DNA of 64,000 nucleotides from SKVR01 sp046291875 (lineage in GTDB: Bacteria > Bacteroidota > Bacteroidia > Bacteroidales > UBA7960). Shown piece by piece: positions 43,131 through 52,435 of the stretch. A program made the position numbers and the translations under genes. The stretch is from positions 62,001 to 126,000 of the forward strand of contig JBKBSF010000005.1 of assembly GCA_046291875.1 (NCBI GenBank), in the 5' to 3' direction. The notes beneath the pieces are model-generated. The model made no database searches and was not told the origin of the DNA. It saw nothing but the letters and a program-made list of their open reading frames with translations. Every line of letters begins with the position of its first letter. The first letter of the stretch is position 1.

Positions 43131-43271
43131 TTTATGGTAGAATCGCAGCTGAGCATTTCGATCTGCATCGGGATTTGGACTGCACTAAACATTCCAATTT
43201 TCAAACCAGCGGGGAAACAAAACAGGTCGGCATTCTCACCCTATAAGGGTTGATAGTCCAGGTAAAAGCTA

Positions 43272-43868
43272 TTATTTTCTCTTAAAAAGATGCTCGCGGA
43301 TACCGATGCCCTTCGGTTGAATAGGAATACCAAAGTACCCTTCCTTTACGGTTTTGATCTCTTCAATAGTATAAAAAGCATTGGGGTTAAATTCATTAAT
43401 GGCAGAGATTACTCTTCCGATATTCTTACGTTTGATAATGGTGAAAACAATTTTCACCTTGCTCCCCATTACTCCTTCGGCGTCGATAACGGTTACACCA
43501 AAGCCCAGATCGCGAAGATGATTAATAAGATCTGTGGTATCTCTCTTGGGTACAATTCTTACCAGTACAGTACCCAGAGAGAGCTTTTCCTCAATGAGGA
43601 TACCGATGTAGTTGCCCATGGCAAAACCTGCCCCATATGCAATATACGACATGGGGTTGCTCAGATGCTTCATCACCTGTGCCACTGCCAGCAGCCAGAT
43701 AATCACCTCGAAAAAGCCCAAAAATGGGGCAAGCTTTTTCATCCCTTTTGAAACAAATATAACCCTCAGGGTGCCTATACTCTGATCCAGAATTCTGGAA
43801 CAGAAGATCAGAACAGGCAGTACTACCCATGTCCACCAGAAAGAATCCATAAAGCTTGTAAAATCCAT
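43272..43868 (-). CDS. DUF2179/UPF0316-like membrane protein
   Basis: The 198-residue protein has three N-terminal hydrophobic segments (about 12-30, 42-62 and 70-95), including WVVLPVLIFCSRILDQSIGTLR and FFEVIIWLLAVAQVMKHL. A soluble C-terminal domain (about 100-198) contains VIDAEGVMGSKVKIVFTIIKRKNIGRVI, the shape of the DUF2179/UPF0316 family. Function is unknown in the family. It stands alone, facing the exbB operon; about 200 bp with the terminator separate them. Confidence 0.85.
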   Translation of the reverse strand: MDFTSFMDSFWWTWVVLPVLIFCSRILDQSIGTLRVIFVSKGMKKLAPFLGFFEVIIWLLAVAQVMKHLSNPMSYIAYGAGFAMGNYIGILIEEKLSLGTVLVRIVPKRDTTDLINHLRDLGFGVTVIDAEGVMGSKVKIVFTIIKRKNIGRVISAINEFNPNAFYTIEEIKTVKEGYFGIPIQPKGIGIREHLFKRK

Positions 43869-43916
43869 AATTCTCGTCTTTTTTTGTGACCCAACCCCTC
43901 AAATGCCTAAATAATA

Positions 43917-44825
43917 TTAAAAGTAAAGATATTCCTGCCTGATGTGATAACTGCGCGACATTCCCCGGCCACCGCCGTCAATGAAAACATCTGAACTTTC
44001 AAGCATATTGTTTTCATTGTATTTGCGCTTCACCTGACCTACCAGTTCGCCGTTTTTGTCAAACTCTTCCTGGAAGGTAACATTCCCTGATGCATCGTAT
44101 TCAAAATTGATCACATTCTTTTTGTGCCGGGTTTCTTCGGTTACCTGCATGATATTGCCGCTTTGATCTTCCTGCAGCAGAATTTTTTCAATCAATTGGT
44201 CAGCCTGGTTATAGACCAGTACCTCCTTCTTATTGCCCGACTCATAGTACTCATTTACGGTGCGGGTGTAAAGGTTTTCCATTGCGTTAAACAGTATTAC
44301 CTCCAGGGCCTGTCCTTTGGTATCGTAAACCTTTTTTTCTTCATTAATCAATTCTCCTTCATTATCAAAGATCCGGTGCAGCACCAACAAATCTCCCTCC
44401 CACTCAAACTCTTCATGGTTCTCCACTTCGCCATCCGGATCCAGCAGTGTCTTTCGTATCAGACGTCCACCCTCATCATACGTGTACTCCATTGTATCGG
44501 CCGAACCATCCATATAGTGCCTGAACTCTTTGATTATCCTCCCCTTATCATCGCGTTCAAAGGATTTATGTTCTGCAACAAATTCATCCGCTTCCACCAG
44601 CATTTCTTCTCTGAGGTAGCCATTGGAGTCGTATTCGTACACATACTTCTGAACCAGCTCTCCTTTATTGTCATAATGCTCCTCCAGGGTCACTTTACCC
44701 TGGGGATTGAAAAGTGTGCGCTGAAAAAGATATTCGTGTTCATGCAGTTGTGCATCGGAAGCGGATTTAAGTAAAATATCCTTTTTATAACTTAAATTCT
44801 CTTTGATCTGGGGTTGGGTAGCCAT
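43917..44825 (-). CDS. Cytoplasmic protein of MORN/YD-like repeats
   Basis: The 302-residue protein is built of short repeats of 20-25 residues with the pattern (Y/F)D-x-x-G-x-(L/I): for example HYDNKGELVQKYVYEYDSNGYL, TYDEGGRLIRKTLLDPDGEV and EYDASGNVTFQEEFDKNGEL. This is a beta-strand repeat like the YD/RHS and MORN groups. There is no signal peptide, no toxin domain and no membrane helix, unlike most YD-repeat toxins. Strongly acidic. It has its own -7 box (44878-44885). Function unknown; a scaffold or antitoxin-like role is only speculation. Confidence 0.7.
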   Translation of the reverse strand: MATQPQIKENLSYKKDILLKSASDAQLHEHEYLFQRTLFNPQGKVTLEEHYDNKGELVQKYVYEYDSNGYLREEMLVEADEFVAEHKSFERDDKGRIIKEFRHYMDGSADTMEYTYDEGGRLIRKTLLDPDGEVENHEEFEWEGDLLVLHRIFDNEGELINEEKKVYDTKGQALEVILFNAMENLYTRTVNEYYESGNKKEVLVYNQADQLIEKILLQEDQSGNIMQVTEETRHKKNVINFEYDASGNVTFQEEFDKNGELVGQVKRKYNENNMLESSDVFIDGGGRGMSRSYHIRQEYLYF

Positions 44826-44877
44826 GAATGTTATTTTTTTGTATGCAGAATGATTAGCCTTTGGAATAATGACAGGG

Positions 44878-44885
44878 CAAAGATA
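44878..44885 (-). promoter_or_regulatory. -7 promoter box for the YD-like repeat protein
   Basis: TATCTTTG on the minus strand matches TAnnTTTG, 53 bp upstream of the start. Confidence 0.45.
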
Positions 44886-44963
44886 AGGAAAGTGGAAAAA
44901 ATTCTATATTTACGCTCATTTATCCAACACTTAAAATAAGTAAAAATCAAACAACAAACCACT

Positions 44964-47093
44964 ATGTATTTCAACAAATTTATGCCGGGTATTCTGGCAT
45001 TGTTTATTACCCTTTTTATGATAAGTTGCCAGACAGATTCCCCTTTGCAGTATCCGGAGACCAGGATGGATGCTGTAACAGACAACTATTTTGGAGTGGA
45101 AGTAGCCGACCCCTATCGTTGGCTTGAGGACGATAACTCCGAAGAAACCAGGGCCTGGGTGCAGGCACAAAACCAGGTAACATTTGGTTACCTCGAGCGT
45201 ATCCCTTATCGCAGTAAAATCAATGAACGGTTAACCCGGTTGTGGGATTATGAGCGTTTCAGCACACCATGGCGTGAAGGGAATTACTATTTCTATTTCC
45301 GCAACGATGGTACCCAAAACCAGAGTGTGCTCTACATCCGCGAGGGAATTGATGGAGAGCCAAGGGTATTTCTCGACCCCAACCAGATGTCGGAAGATGG
45401 CACCATTTCTCTGTCAAGCCTTAGTGTTTCCAAGGATGGCAGATACCTTGCCTACTCCATCTCAAGAGGTGGAAGCGACTGGAATGAGATCTTCGTAAAA
45501 GAGATTGAAACCGGTAATCTGCTGGAGGATCACATCCGTTGGGTAAAATTCAGCGGAATATCATGGAAGGGCGATGGTTTTTATTACAGCCGCTACGACG
45601 AGCCCCGCCCGGGCGAAGAACTCTCAGGTGCCAATGAGTTTCACAAGGTATATTACCACAAATTGGGCACGCCACAACACGAAGATGAACTGATTTACTT
45701 CAACCCTGTTTACCCCCGACGCAATTACGGTGTAGGAACCACAGAAGATGAAAGGTTTGCCATCCTGGTGGAGTCGCAAAGTACCAGCGGCAATGCGGTT
45801 TACGTAAAAGACCTTACAAGACCGGGCAGCCGTTTTACCCAAATCATTGAAGGTTTCAACTACACCAACAATGTAATAGATCATCTGGATGGCAAAATAC
45901 TGGTAAGAACCAACCACAATGCCCCCAACTACCGCCTGGTGCTCATTGACCCCGCCAATCCTCGCCCCGAAAGGTGGCAGGAGATTATCCCGGAAGGCGA
46001 AAATGTGCTGCAAAGCATAACACTGGCAGGTGGCAAAATCATTTCGCGGTGGCTTGAGCATGCCAACAGCAAAGCCTACATTCATGATATGGCAGGGAAT
46101 AAGGAAGCCGAAATAGTTCTGCCGGCCCCAGGCACCCTGGGAGGAATCAGTGGCAAAAAGGAAGATAATACGGCATTCTTTTCTTTTACTTCTTTTACTT
46201 TTCCATCCACCATATACAAGTTCGATATTGCGGCAAACCAGTACGAAAGCTATTTTGCCCCACAGGTTGATTTCAATCCGGAAGATTACGAAACCCGCCA
46301 GGTATTTTATACCAGCAATGATGGCACACGTATACCCATGTTTATCGTGCATAAAAAAGGACTTAAGCTCGATGGCACCAACCCTACCCTGCTATATGGT
46401 TATGGTGGCTTCAATGTAAGCCTTACGCCCAGTTTCAGCGTTTCCCGATTGATTTTGCTGGAGAATGGAGGTGTATATGCATTGGCCAATTTGCGTGGCG
46501 GCGGAGAGTATGGCCGGGCATGGCACGATGCAGGCAGGCAACTTAACCGCCAGAATGTTTTCGACGATTTCATTGCCGCAGCAGAATACCTCATTGAGGG
46601 AGGCTATACCAATCCACAAAGACTGGCCATACAGGGCGGTTCCAATGGTGGGCTGCTGGTAGGCGCTGCCATGACACAACGCCCCGAACTCTTCAAAGTT
46701 GCGTTGCCTGCAGTGGGAGTGCTGGATATGCTCCGGTATCATTTGTTTACCATAGGCTGGGCCTGGGCCGACGATTATGGTACCAGCGAAACAGAAGAGC
46801 ATTTCAGAAACCTGTTGAGCTATTCGCCCTTGCACAATATTGAGGAAGGAGTACACTACCCGGCCACATTGGTTACAACCGCCGATCATGACGATCGTGT
46901 TGTGCCCGCCCATAGCTTTAAGTTCATTGCGGAGCTGCAGCGCAACCATCGTGGACCCAATCCTGTTCTGATCAGAGTTGATGTAGATGCAGGCCACGGG
47001 GCGGGCAAACCCCTTTCAAAAACAATTGAAGAGCATACAGATATATGGGCATTTGTGTTCCACAACATGGGAGTAAAACCCAAATACCGTTAG
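44964..47093 (+). CDS. Prolyl oligopeptidase (S9A) lipoprotein
   Basis: The 709-residue serine peptidase begins with a lipoprotein signal (ITLFMISC) and has an N-terminal seven-bladed propeller region (about 40-435) followed by the alpha/beta-hydrolase domain. Catalytic residues fit: Ser560 in QGGSNGGLLVG, Asp643 in TADHDDRVVPAHSFKF, His678 in DAGHGAGK. Members cut short peptides after Pro. The lipid anchor would place it in the periplasm or at the surface. It has a perfect bidirectional terminator after it. Confidence 0.95.
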   Translation: MYFNKFMPGILALFITLFMISCQTDSPLQYPETRMDAVTDNYFGVEVADPYRWLEDDNSEETRAWVQAQNQVTFGYLERIPYRSKINERLTRLWDYERFSTPWREGNYYFYFRNDGTQNQSVLYIREGIDGEPRVFLDPNQMSEDGTISLSSLSVSKDGRYLAYSISRGGSDWNEIFVKEIETGNLLEDHIRWVKFSGISWKGDGFYYSRYDEPRPGEELSGANEFHKVYYHKLGTPQHEDELIYFNPVYPRRNYGVGTTEDERFAILVESQSTSGNAVYVKDLTRPGSRFTQIIEGFNYTNNVIDHLDGKILVRTNHNAPNYRLVLIDPANPRPERWQEIIPEGENVLQSITLAGGKIISRWLEHANSKAYIHDMAGNKEAEIVLPAPGTLGGISGKKEDNTAFFSFTSFTFPSTIYKFDIAANQYESYFAPQVDFNPEDYETRQVFYTSNDGTRIPMFIVHKKGLKLDGTNPTLLYGYGGFNVSLTPSFSVSRLILLENGGVYALANLRGGGEYGRAWHDAGRQLNRQNVFDDFIAAAEYLIEGGYTNPQRLAIQGGSNGGLLVGAAMTQRPELFKVALPAVGVLDMLRYHLFTIGWAWADDYGTSETEEHFRNLLSYSPLHNIEEGVHYPATLVTTADHDDRVVPAHSFKFIAELQRNHRGPNPVLIRVDVDAGHGAGKPLSKTIEEHTDIWAFVFHNMGVKPKYR

Positions 47094-47109
47094 CAGAAGA
47101 TATTGCAAT

Positions 47110-47147
47110 AAAACAGAAAAGCCCCTGCAATGGGGCTTTTCTGTTTT
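47110..47147. terminator. Bidirectional terminator between the prolyl oligopeptidase and S46 peptidase genes
   Basis: A perfect 16-bp stem, AAAACAGAAAAGCCCC (47110-47125) with GGGGCTTTTCTGTTTT (47132-47147), loop of 6, between convergent genes. Confidence 0.9.
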
Positions 47148-47167
47148 ACTGACTTTGCAGAGGTTGC

Positions 47168-49321
47168 TTATCTCACAATGGTCATCTCATCAATCAGGTG
47201 ACGTGCACCAGCATACTTTTCAATCACAAAAAGAATATACCGTGCATCCACGTTGATACATCTTTGCATCTGATGCTCAAAGAGGATATCGCCACTCATG
47301 GCTTCCCAGTTGCCATCGAAGGCCAGTCCAATAAGGTTGCCTTCTCCGTCAATTACGGGGCTCCCTGAGTTTCCACCGGTAATGTCGTTGTTGGAAATGA
47401 AATTTACCACCAGGGTGTTGTCGGAGCCATATTCGCCAAAGTTGCGCTGCTGAAACAATTCTGTAAGTTTTTGTGGAACTACAAACTCATGATGATCGGG
47501 GTTCTCTTTTTCAAACACCCCTTCGATGGTTGTAATATGCTTGTAAAAAACTGCATCCGCAGGCCAGTAACCCCCCACCGAACCATAGGTAAACCTCATG
47601 GTAGAATTGGCATCAGGATAGAAAAGCTCATCGGGTTTCATTTCGCGCAACCCTCTGATGAATAGGCGATTGGCCGTAGCAAGCATTTCTTCATACGGCG
47701 TGATCTGTGCCTGCAGCTGCTGATGTTTTTCGAAGATGGCGTTACCTACACGAAACACCCAGTCGTTCTGCAAAGTTCTCAGATTGGGTCTTGCCAGGAA
47801 TGCTTCCAGAACAGCAGCATTGGCAAATATGGATCTGCGGTACACCTCATCGGCAAATCTGTTGAAATCGCCCCGGAATCGTCTTTCGATCTCCTGGAAA
47901 ATGGCGGGTTGCAGGTGTGTGGGTACTTCGGTGGCATATACGCGGAGCATGGCAGCCCACAGATCGCGGTCAACCTGCTGGTTGTAATTGCGATAGCTGC
48001 GCTCTACAGCATCTTTTAACTTACCCACTTCCTCATTGATCTGCTCTGCAGAGGCATTCTCGCGGAGTAATCTTTCCAGCGTACGGTAGCCCATGGCAAT
48101 ACGAAACACATCGGGTCCGGTAATGATGGCCTCAGAGTAAATAAAGTTGTGCGAATGAATGCTCTCAAACCCTCTGTAAGCATTGGCAAACATCTCCAGA
48201 ACGTTTCCGTATTGTTCAACTCTTTGTGCATCGGACTGCACCCAGGCGGCAAAATCGTTTTCGCGTTCGCGTTTGGTCTGGGCCACATTGTGTCTTTGCA
48301 GGGCAGTACTCATGCCAATAAAGTTCTTCCAGTAATTGGAAATGCCGGATTGCTTTGATGCATACTGGATACGCACCTGGTCGCTGGCAGCCATAGCCTG
48401 CTCAATAATATCCAGCTTTTGGCGTCTGATATCAATCCGGATGGGGAACTCGTGAGCCAGCTTAAACTCAATGCCCATGGAAGTGAGGTACCTTTCGGTT
48501 CTTCCGGGATAACCCAAAACCATGGCAAAATCGCCTTCCTGAACACCTCTGATGGATACAGGCAGGTGATGGCGTGGGCGCAAGGGAACATTCTCGGGGG
48601 CATAGTCGGCAGGAGTACCATCGGGAGCAGTGTAAACACGGAAAAGCATAAAATCGCCTGTATGGCGTGGCCACATCCAGTTGTCGGTATCTCCACCATA
48701 TTTGCCGATGGAAGAAGGAGGAACACCCACCATACGAACATCAGTAAAACGCTCGTAAACAAACAGGTAAAACTCATTATCGGCAAACATTGGCCTCACG
48801 TTGGCCTGGTAGTGTGTGCCCTGTGTTGCTTCAGTTACAATCTGGTTGCTCAATCTGCGGATCACATTGTTGCGTTCGCCAACTGTCATACTTTCGTTAA
48901 GCTCGCTGTTGATGCGTTCGGTAACATCCACCACATTAACAAGAAAACTCACAAAAAGCCCTGGATTGGGAAGTTCTTCCTCCAGGCTCATGGCCCAGAA
49001 GCCATGGGTGAGATAGTCATTCTCCGGGGTGCTGTGAGCCTGGATTCGTCCGTATCCGCAATGATGGTTGGTTAAAACCAGTCCCTGGTCGGAGATGATC
49101 TCACCGGTGCAAAAACCGCCAAAACTAACAATAGCGTCTTTGATACTGGATTGATTGAAACTAAAGATCTGTTCGGGGCTAAGCTTAAGGCCCATTTCCT
49201 GCATGCGCAGGTGCAACTGATCGTCGATCATAAAGGGCAGCCACATCCCTTCGTCGGCTTTGCTCACAGGCACAAGCCACAAAAGGGCTGCCAGAAGCAC
49301 AAGAGATATTTTTCTTATCAT
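47168..49321 (-). CDS. S46-family dipeptidyl peptidase (DPP7/DPP11 type)
   Basis: The 717-residue secreted serine peptidase removes dipeptides from the N-terminus of peptides. Signal peptide about 1-22. The His-His motif LTNHHCGYG (His86/His87, one catalytic) and the Ser motif GGNSGSPVID are present; GLAFDGNWEAMSGDI follows. From memory, the Gly in AMSGDI rather than Arg points to a DPP7-like (hydrophobic P1) rather than acidic specificity; this should be checked by alignment. Start is ATG at 49321. It runs towards the prolyl oligopeptidase gene. Confidence 0.93.
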   Translation of the reverse strand: MIRKISLVLLAALLWLVPVSKADEGMWLPFMIDDQLHLRMQEMGLKLSPEQIFSFNQSSIKDAIVSFGGFCTGEIISDQGLVLTNHHCGYGRIQAHSTPENDYLTHGFWAMSLEEELPNPGLFVSFLVNVVDVTERINSELNESMTVGERNNVIRRLSNQIVTEATQGTHYQANVRPMFADNEFYLFVYERFTDVRMVGVPPSSIGKYGGDTDNWMWPRHTGDFMLFRVYTAPDGTPADYAPENVPLRPRHHLPVSIRGVQEGDFAMVLGYPGRTERYLTSMGIEFKLAHEFPIRIDIRRQKLDIIEQAMAASDQVRIQYASKQSGISNYWKNFIGMSTALQRHNVAQTKRERENDFAAWVQSDAQRVEQYGNVLEMFANAYRGFESIHSHNFIYSEAIITGPDVFRIAMGYRTLERLLRENASAEQINEEVGKLKDAVERSYRNYNQQVDRDLWAAMLRVYATEVPTHLQPAIFQEIERRFRGDFNRFADEVYRRSIFANAAVLEAFLARPNLRTLQNDWVFRVGNAIFEKHQQLQAQITPYEEMLATANRLFIRGLREMKPDELFYPDANSTMRFTYGSVGGYWPADAVFYKHITTIEGVFEKENPDHHEFVVPQKLTELFQQRNFGEYGSDNTLVVNFISNNDITGGNSGSPVIDGEGNLIGLAFDGNWEAMSGDILFEHQMQRCINVDARYILFVIEKYAGARHLIDEMTIVR

Positions 49322-49385
49322 TGGTAAATTAAAAATATAAAAATGAATTACTACGAGAACAGGGTGTATTTAGAGAAAAAGAATG

Positions 49386-50477
49386 CTAAACAAACTCTTC
49401 ACCTTTATAGAGCTTCACATCATTGACAAACCGCCGGATCTGTTGTTCCTGGGTTTTATGACAGATCAGCAACGTATTGTCAGATTCGGAAATGATAAAA
49501 TCGTCCAATCCCTGGAGAACAACCAATTTATCATCAGGCACGTTTACAATACAGTTTTTCGAATCGTAAACCAACACATTTCGTCCCATGATGGCATTAT
49601 TACTGTCGTCTTTCTGGCGAGCTTCATACAATGACCCCCAGGTACCCAGGTCGGACCAGCCAAAATCAGAAATAAAGACATAGACATTTTCTGCCTTTTC
49701 CATGATTGCATAATCGATCGAAATGCTTTTACATGCAGGATAAGCTTTATCCATGTAGGGGGTTTCATCGGGGGTATTGTACAAGCCGGTAGCTTTCTGA
49801 AAAACATAACTAATCTCAGGCTGAAACTTTTCGAAAGCCTCCATGATGGCTTTGCAAGACCAGATGAAAATTCCGGAATTCCACAGGAAATCGCCACTTT
49901 GCAAAAAAGATCGAGCCAGCTCCTCATTGGGTTTTTCAGTAAAGGTTTTTACCTTTCGCAGCAATTCATGTTGCTCAAAGGTGCTTCCTGCTACAAACTG
50001 TATATATCCGTAACCGGTATCGGGGCGTGAGGGTTTTATGCCCAGAGTGTAAAACCCATCTCCCTGGCTGGCAGCATCGAGAGCAGCAGTAATTAGAGTA
50101 CAAAAAACATCTTCCTTCATAATAATATGATCGGAAGGTGCCACCACCATGGATGCTTCAGGATTGAGAGCATGAATTTTATGGGCAGCATAGGCTATGC
50201 ATGGGGCAGTGTTTTTACGGGCAGGCTCCAGCACAACCTGCGACTCGTGTATCCCTTCGAGCTGTTCAAGCACCAGGTCGCGGTAAATTTTATTGGTTAC
50301 CACGAAGATGTTCTCAGGATGACAAACTTTGAGAAACCGATCGTAGGTCTGCTGTATCAGGGTGCGCCCTGTGCCAAGGATGTCTATAAATTGCTTGGGT
50401 CTGTTTGTTTTGCTCATGGGCCAGAATCGCTCTCCTACCCCACCGGCCATTATTACGGCATAATTGTTTTTATTCAT
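49386..50477 (-). CDS. manC: Mannose-1-phosphate guanylyltransferase
   Basis: The 363-residue nucleotidyltransferase makes GDP-mannose for surface glycans. It shows the nucleotide-binding signature AGGVGERFWPMSKTNRPKQF (residues 11-30, continuing FID), then KNTAPCIAYAAH, VAPSDHII, FTEKPNEE, the substrate-binding NSGIFIW and SDFGWSDLGTWGSL. It lacks the C-terminal isomerase domain of bifunctional ManC/AlgA enzymes, as is usual in this phylum. The sprT-like gene lies 68 bp upstream on the same strand. Confidence 0.93.
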   Translation of the reverse strand: MNKNNYAVIMAGGVGERFWPMSKTNRPKQFIDILGTGRTLIQQTYDRFLKVCHPENIFVVTNKIYRDLVLEQLEGIHESQVVLEPARKNTAPCIAYAAHKIHALNPEASMVVAPSDHIIMKEDVFCTLITAALDAASQGDGFYTLGIKPSRPDTGYGYIQFVAGSTFEQHELLRKVKTFTEKPNEELARSFLQSGDFLWNSGIFIWSCKAIMEAFEKFQPEISYVFQKATGLYNTPDETPYMDKAYPACKSISIDYAIMEKAENVYVFISDFGWSDLGTWGSLYEARQKDDSNNAIMGRNVLVYDSKNCIVNVPDDKLVVLQGLDDFIISESDNTLLICHKTQEQQIRRFVNDVKLYKGEEFV

Positions 50478-50545
50478 AGTTTCAGGTTTCAGTATATGCT
50501 CAAATAATCTATTAATTTTTGTTCGGTTATTTTCCTGGGTTTGGA

Positions 50546-51202
50546 TCAGGGGCTTGTCTGGAGGGCCTGCTGGAGCACGTGCTCCCCCTCGAGCGGTTGT
50601 ACACCGGCCATGGGATGAAACAGGTAGCGTCTTTTATTGTTTACACAATAACAGCGGTAACGTGTTTTAACGCGCTCTTCCTTCTGGAAGATCTTGCCGT
50701 TGGCAGCTACAAAATAGGCATTAACAGGAAGGTCGGCTACCAGCACTTCATTATCGTTGGGTGCATCAAAGGTTTTAAGGGCTTTCCAGAGAGGGGCATG
50801 CGATGCAAAGGTGGCCCGTGGGTTTTTGCAAAAATCCAGCACCTGACGGGCAATGGATTCGGGCAGAGAGTTCTGATAAAGCTGCTGCCTGAGCAAACTT
50901 GCAAACTCCTCTTTCCATTGCTGGCCATGAGGACTCACCCGATTCTGGTATTTATTCCATACCAGAAGGTGCGCATACTCATGAATAAAAACAAGGTAGA
51001 GAAACCAGGGGTTGAGGTTTCCGTTGAGCGTAATTCTATGGGCAGATACTTTACTGCCTGGGGGCCGGTAATCGCCAAGTTTGGTATTTCGACCGGCGGT
51101 AAAACGAAGTTGAATGCGGTTTTTTACAATAATATCGGCAACCTGCTCTACCACACCGGCAGGAAAATAGCGCGAAAGTATTTCTTTATGCCTGGCTTGC
51201 AT
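50546..51202 (-). CDS. SprT-like zinc metalloprotease-fold protein
   Basis: The 218-residue protein has the SprT/Wss1-like motif HEYAH (74-78) and a downstream His (SPHGQQWK, His92) as the third zinc ligand. The C-terminal part (about 165-215) has a beta ribbon with YRCYCVNNKRRYLFHP, the position of the SprT zinc ribbon, but only two Cys are present. Cytoplasmic. The ATG at 51202 is used, 3 bases inside the TTG at 51205. It overlaps the small lipoprotein gene by 17 bases. Confidence 0.88.
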   Translation of the reverse strand: MQARHKEILSRYFPAGVVEQVADIIVKNRIQLRFTAGRNTKLGDYRPPGSKVSAHRITLNGNLNPWFLYLVFIHEYAHLLVWNKYQNRVSPHGQQWKEEFASLLRQQLYQNSLPESIARQVLDFCKNPRATFASHAPLWKALKTFDAPNDNEVLVADLPVNAYFVAANGKIFQKEERVKTRYRCYCVNNKRRYLFHPMAGVQPLEGEHVLQQALQTSP

Positions 51203-51344
51203 CAATGGGATCGGATAGGTTGATCTTCTCAGGAGTTTCCATACTCCAGCGGGGGCAATCGCATTTGCGTTTGCGAACCGTTGAGCATGAAGAAATCCCC
51301 AGAACCATCAACATTAACAATAACAGAATTCCTTTATTTATCAT
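51186..51344 (-). CDS. Small predicted lipoprotein
   Basis: The 52-residue product is a signal peptide with lipobox GISSC followed by a basic, Cys-containing tail (STVRKRKCDCPRW) and a Ser/Asp/Glu tail. The ATG at 51344 is chosen; the ATG at 51365 (MNNKAQG...) is another possibility, and the open frame extends to 51524. Its end overlaps the start of the sprT-like gene by 17 bases, so translation is likely coupled. Function unknown; too short to place in a family. Confidence 0.55.
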   Translation of the reverse strand: MINKGILLLLMLMVLGISSCSTVRKRKCDCPRWSMETPEKINLSDPIDASQA

Positions 51345-51694
51345 CCCTTGTGCTTTGTTATTCATCCACAAACAATATGTTTTGAATGGGTCGTATGCCG
51401 CCCCGCCTTTGCGGGGTATCTCCATGCTTGCTGTTTCAATGGGTGTTGGTGTTTTATTCGCAAACATGTTCGTTTCATTTTCAAGCTTGTAAGTACAACA
51501 AATCCTTATCAAACTCAAGTGCAAACCTACATTTTTTTTCCCAAAAAACCATCAACCCCCATTGCATCCACATGGGTTAAAGATTTATAAATTCTTCACA
51601 CTGAATGAGTGTCTGTACTTTCTCAGAAGGTGGCTTTCTGCAAAAAATCCGTAAATTCGCATAAAATTTTCAGCTACTTATTCCAACAACTTTC
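51345..51694. other. Divergent intergenic region (350 bp)
   Basis: Between the small lipoprotein gene (minus) and mlaE (plus). It contains a short hairpin CCCCGC/GCGGGG (51401-51416) and a minus-strand -7 box (51522-51529). Otherwise no feature. Confidence 0.45.
51522..51529 (-). promoter_or_regulatory. -7 promoter box for the lipoprotein-sprT-manC genes
   Basis: TAGGTTTG on the minus strand matches TAnnTTTG. It leaves a leader of about 170 nt before the lipoprotein ATG. Confidence 0.35.
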
Positions 51695-52435
51695 ATGAAG
51701 CTTTTTACCCATATTGGAAGTTACATTCTTTTGCTGGGGAGGGTTTTACAACGCCCTCAGAATGCCTCCATTTACCGGCAAAAGATTCGCATCGAAATGG
51801 ACAACCTGGGGTTGGAAAGCCTCGGAATTGTGGCCATCATCTCAGTTTTTATGGGTGCAGTAGTAACCATTCAAACCGCCTTTAACACCGACCATCCTTT
51901 GCTGCCCATCTATGCAGTGGGGTTTGCCACGCGCCAGTCGATCATCCTTGAGTTCTCACCCACCATCATCAGCCTTATACTTGCAGGGAAAGTGGGCTCG
52001 CGCATTGCCTCAGAGATTGGCACCATGCGCGTTACAGAACAGATTGATGCCCTGGAAGTAATGGGGATCAATTCTGCCGGATATCTGATCCTTCCCAAGA
52101 TCATTGCCTCAATGATAGTAAATCCGATGCTGGTTGTGATCAGTATCTTCCTGGGCGTGCTCGGTGGCTGGATGGCCTCTGCCCTTACCCATGTGGTGCC
52201 CCTGAGCCATTACACCTATGGGATCCTCTTCGAATTTGCCCCCTACGATGTCTTTTATGCACTGGTGAAAACCGTTGTTTTTGCCTTTCTGATAGCATCC
52301 ATCTCGGGTTATTTTGGATATATCACCAAAGGAGGTGCACTGGAAGTGGGCCATTCCAGCACCAAGGCTGTAGTATTCAGCAGCATCTACATCATAGTAT
52401 TCAACTTAATACTCACCCAAATCCTGCTGGTATGA
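51695..52435 (+). CDS. mlaE: MlaE-type ABC transporter permease
   Basis: The 246-residue inner-membrane permease has about five helices and the MlaE family patterns: NLGLESLGIVAIISVFMGAVVTIQTAF, LILAGKVGSRIASEIGTMRVTEQIDALEVMGI and SISGYFGYITKGGALEVGHSSTKAVV. MlaE moves phospholipids across the envelope with MlaF. The stop overlaps the start of mlaF (ATGA), and the pair is the minimal core of the system; no MlaD/substrate-binding gene is adjacent. Confidence 0.9.
   Translation: MKLFTHIGSYILLLGRVLQRPQNASIYRQKIRIEMDNLGLESLGIVAIISVFMGAVVTIQTAFNTDHPLLPIYAVGFATRQSIILEFSPTIISLILAGKVGSRIASEIGTMRVTEQIDALEVMGINSAGYLILPKIIASMIVNPMLVVISIFLGVLGGWMASALTHVVPLSHYTYGILFEFAPYDVFYALVKTVVFAFLIASISGYFGYITKGGALEVGHSSTKAVVFSSIYIIVFNLILTQILLV

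Noticed and set aside
51401..51416. Short hairpin CCCCGC/GCGGGG as a terminator of the lipoprotein-sprT genes
   Set aside because: It lies upstream of the minus-strand lipoprotein start rather than after a gene, and has no T tract; it may be a chance or REP-like repeat.
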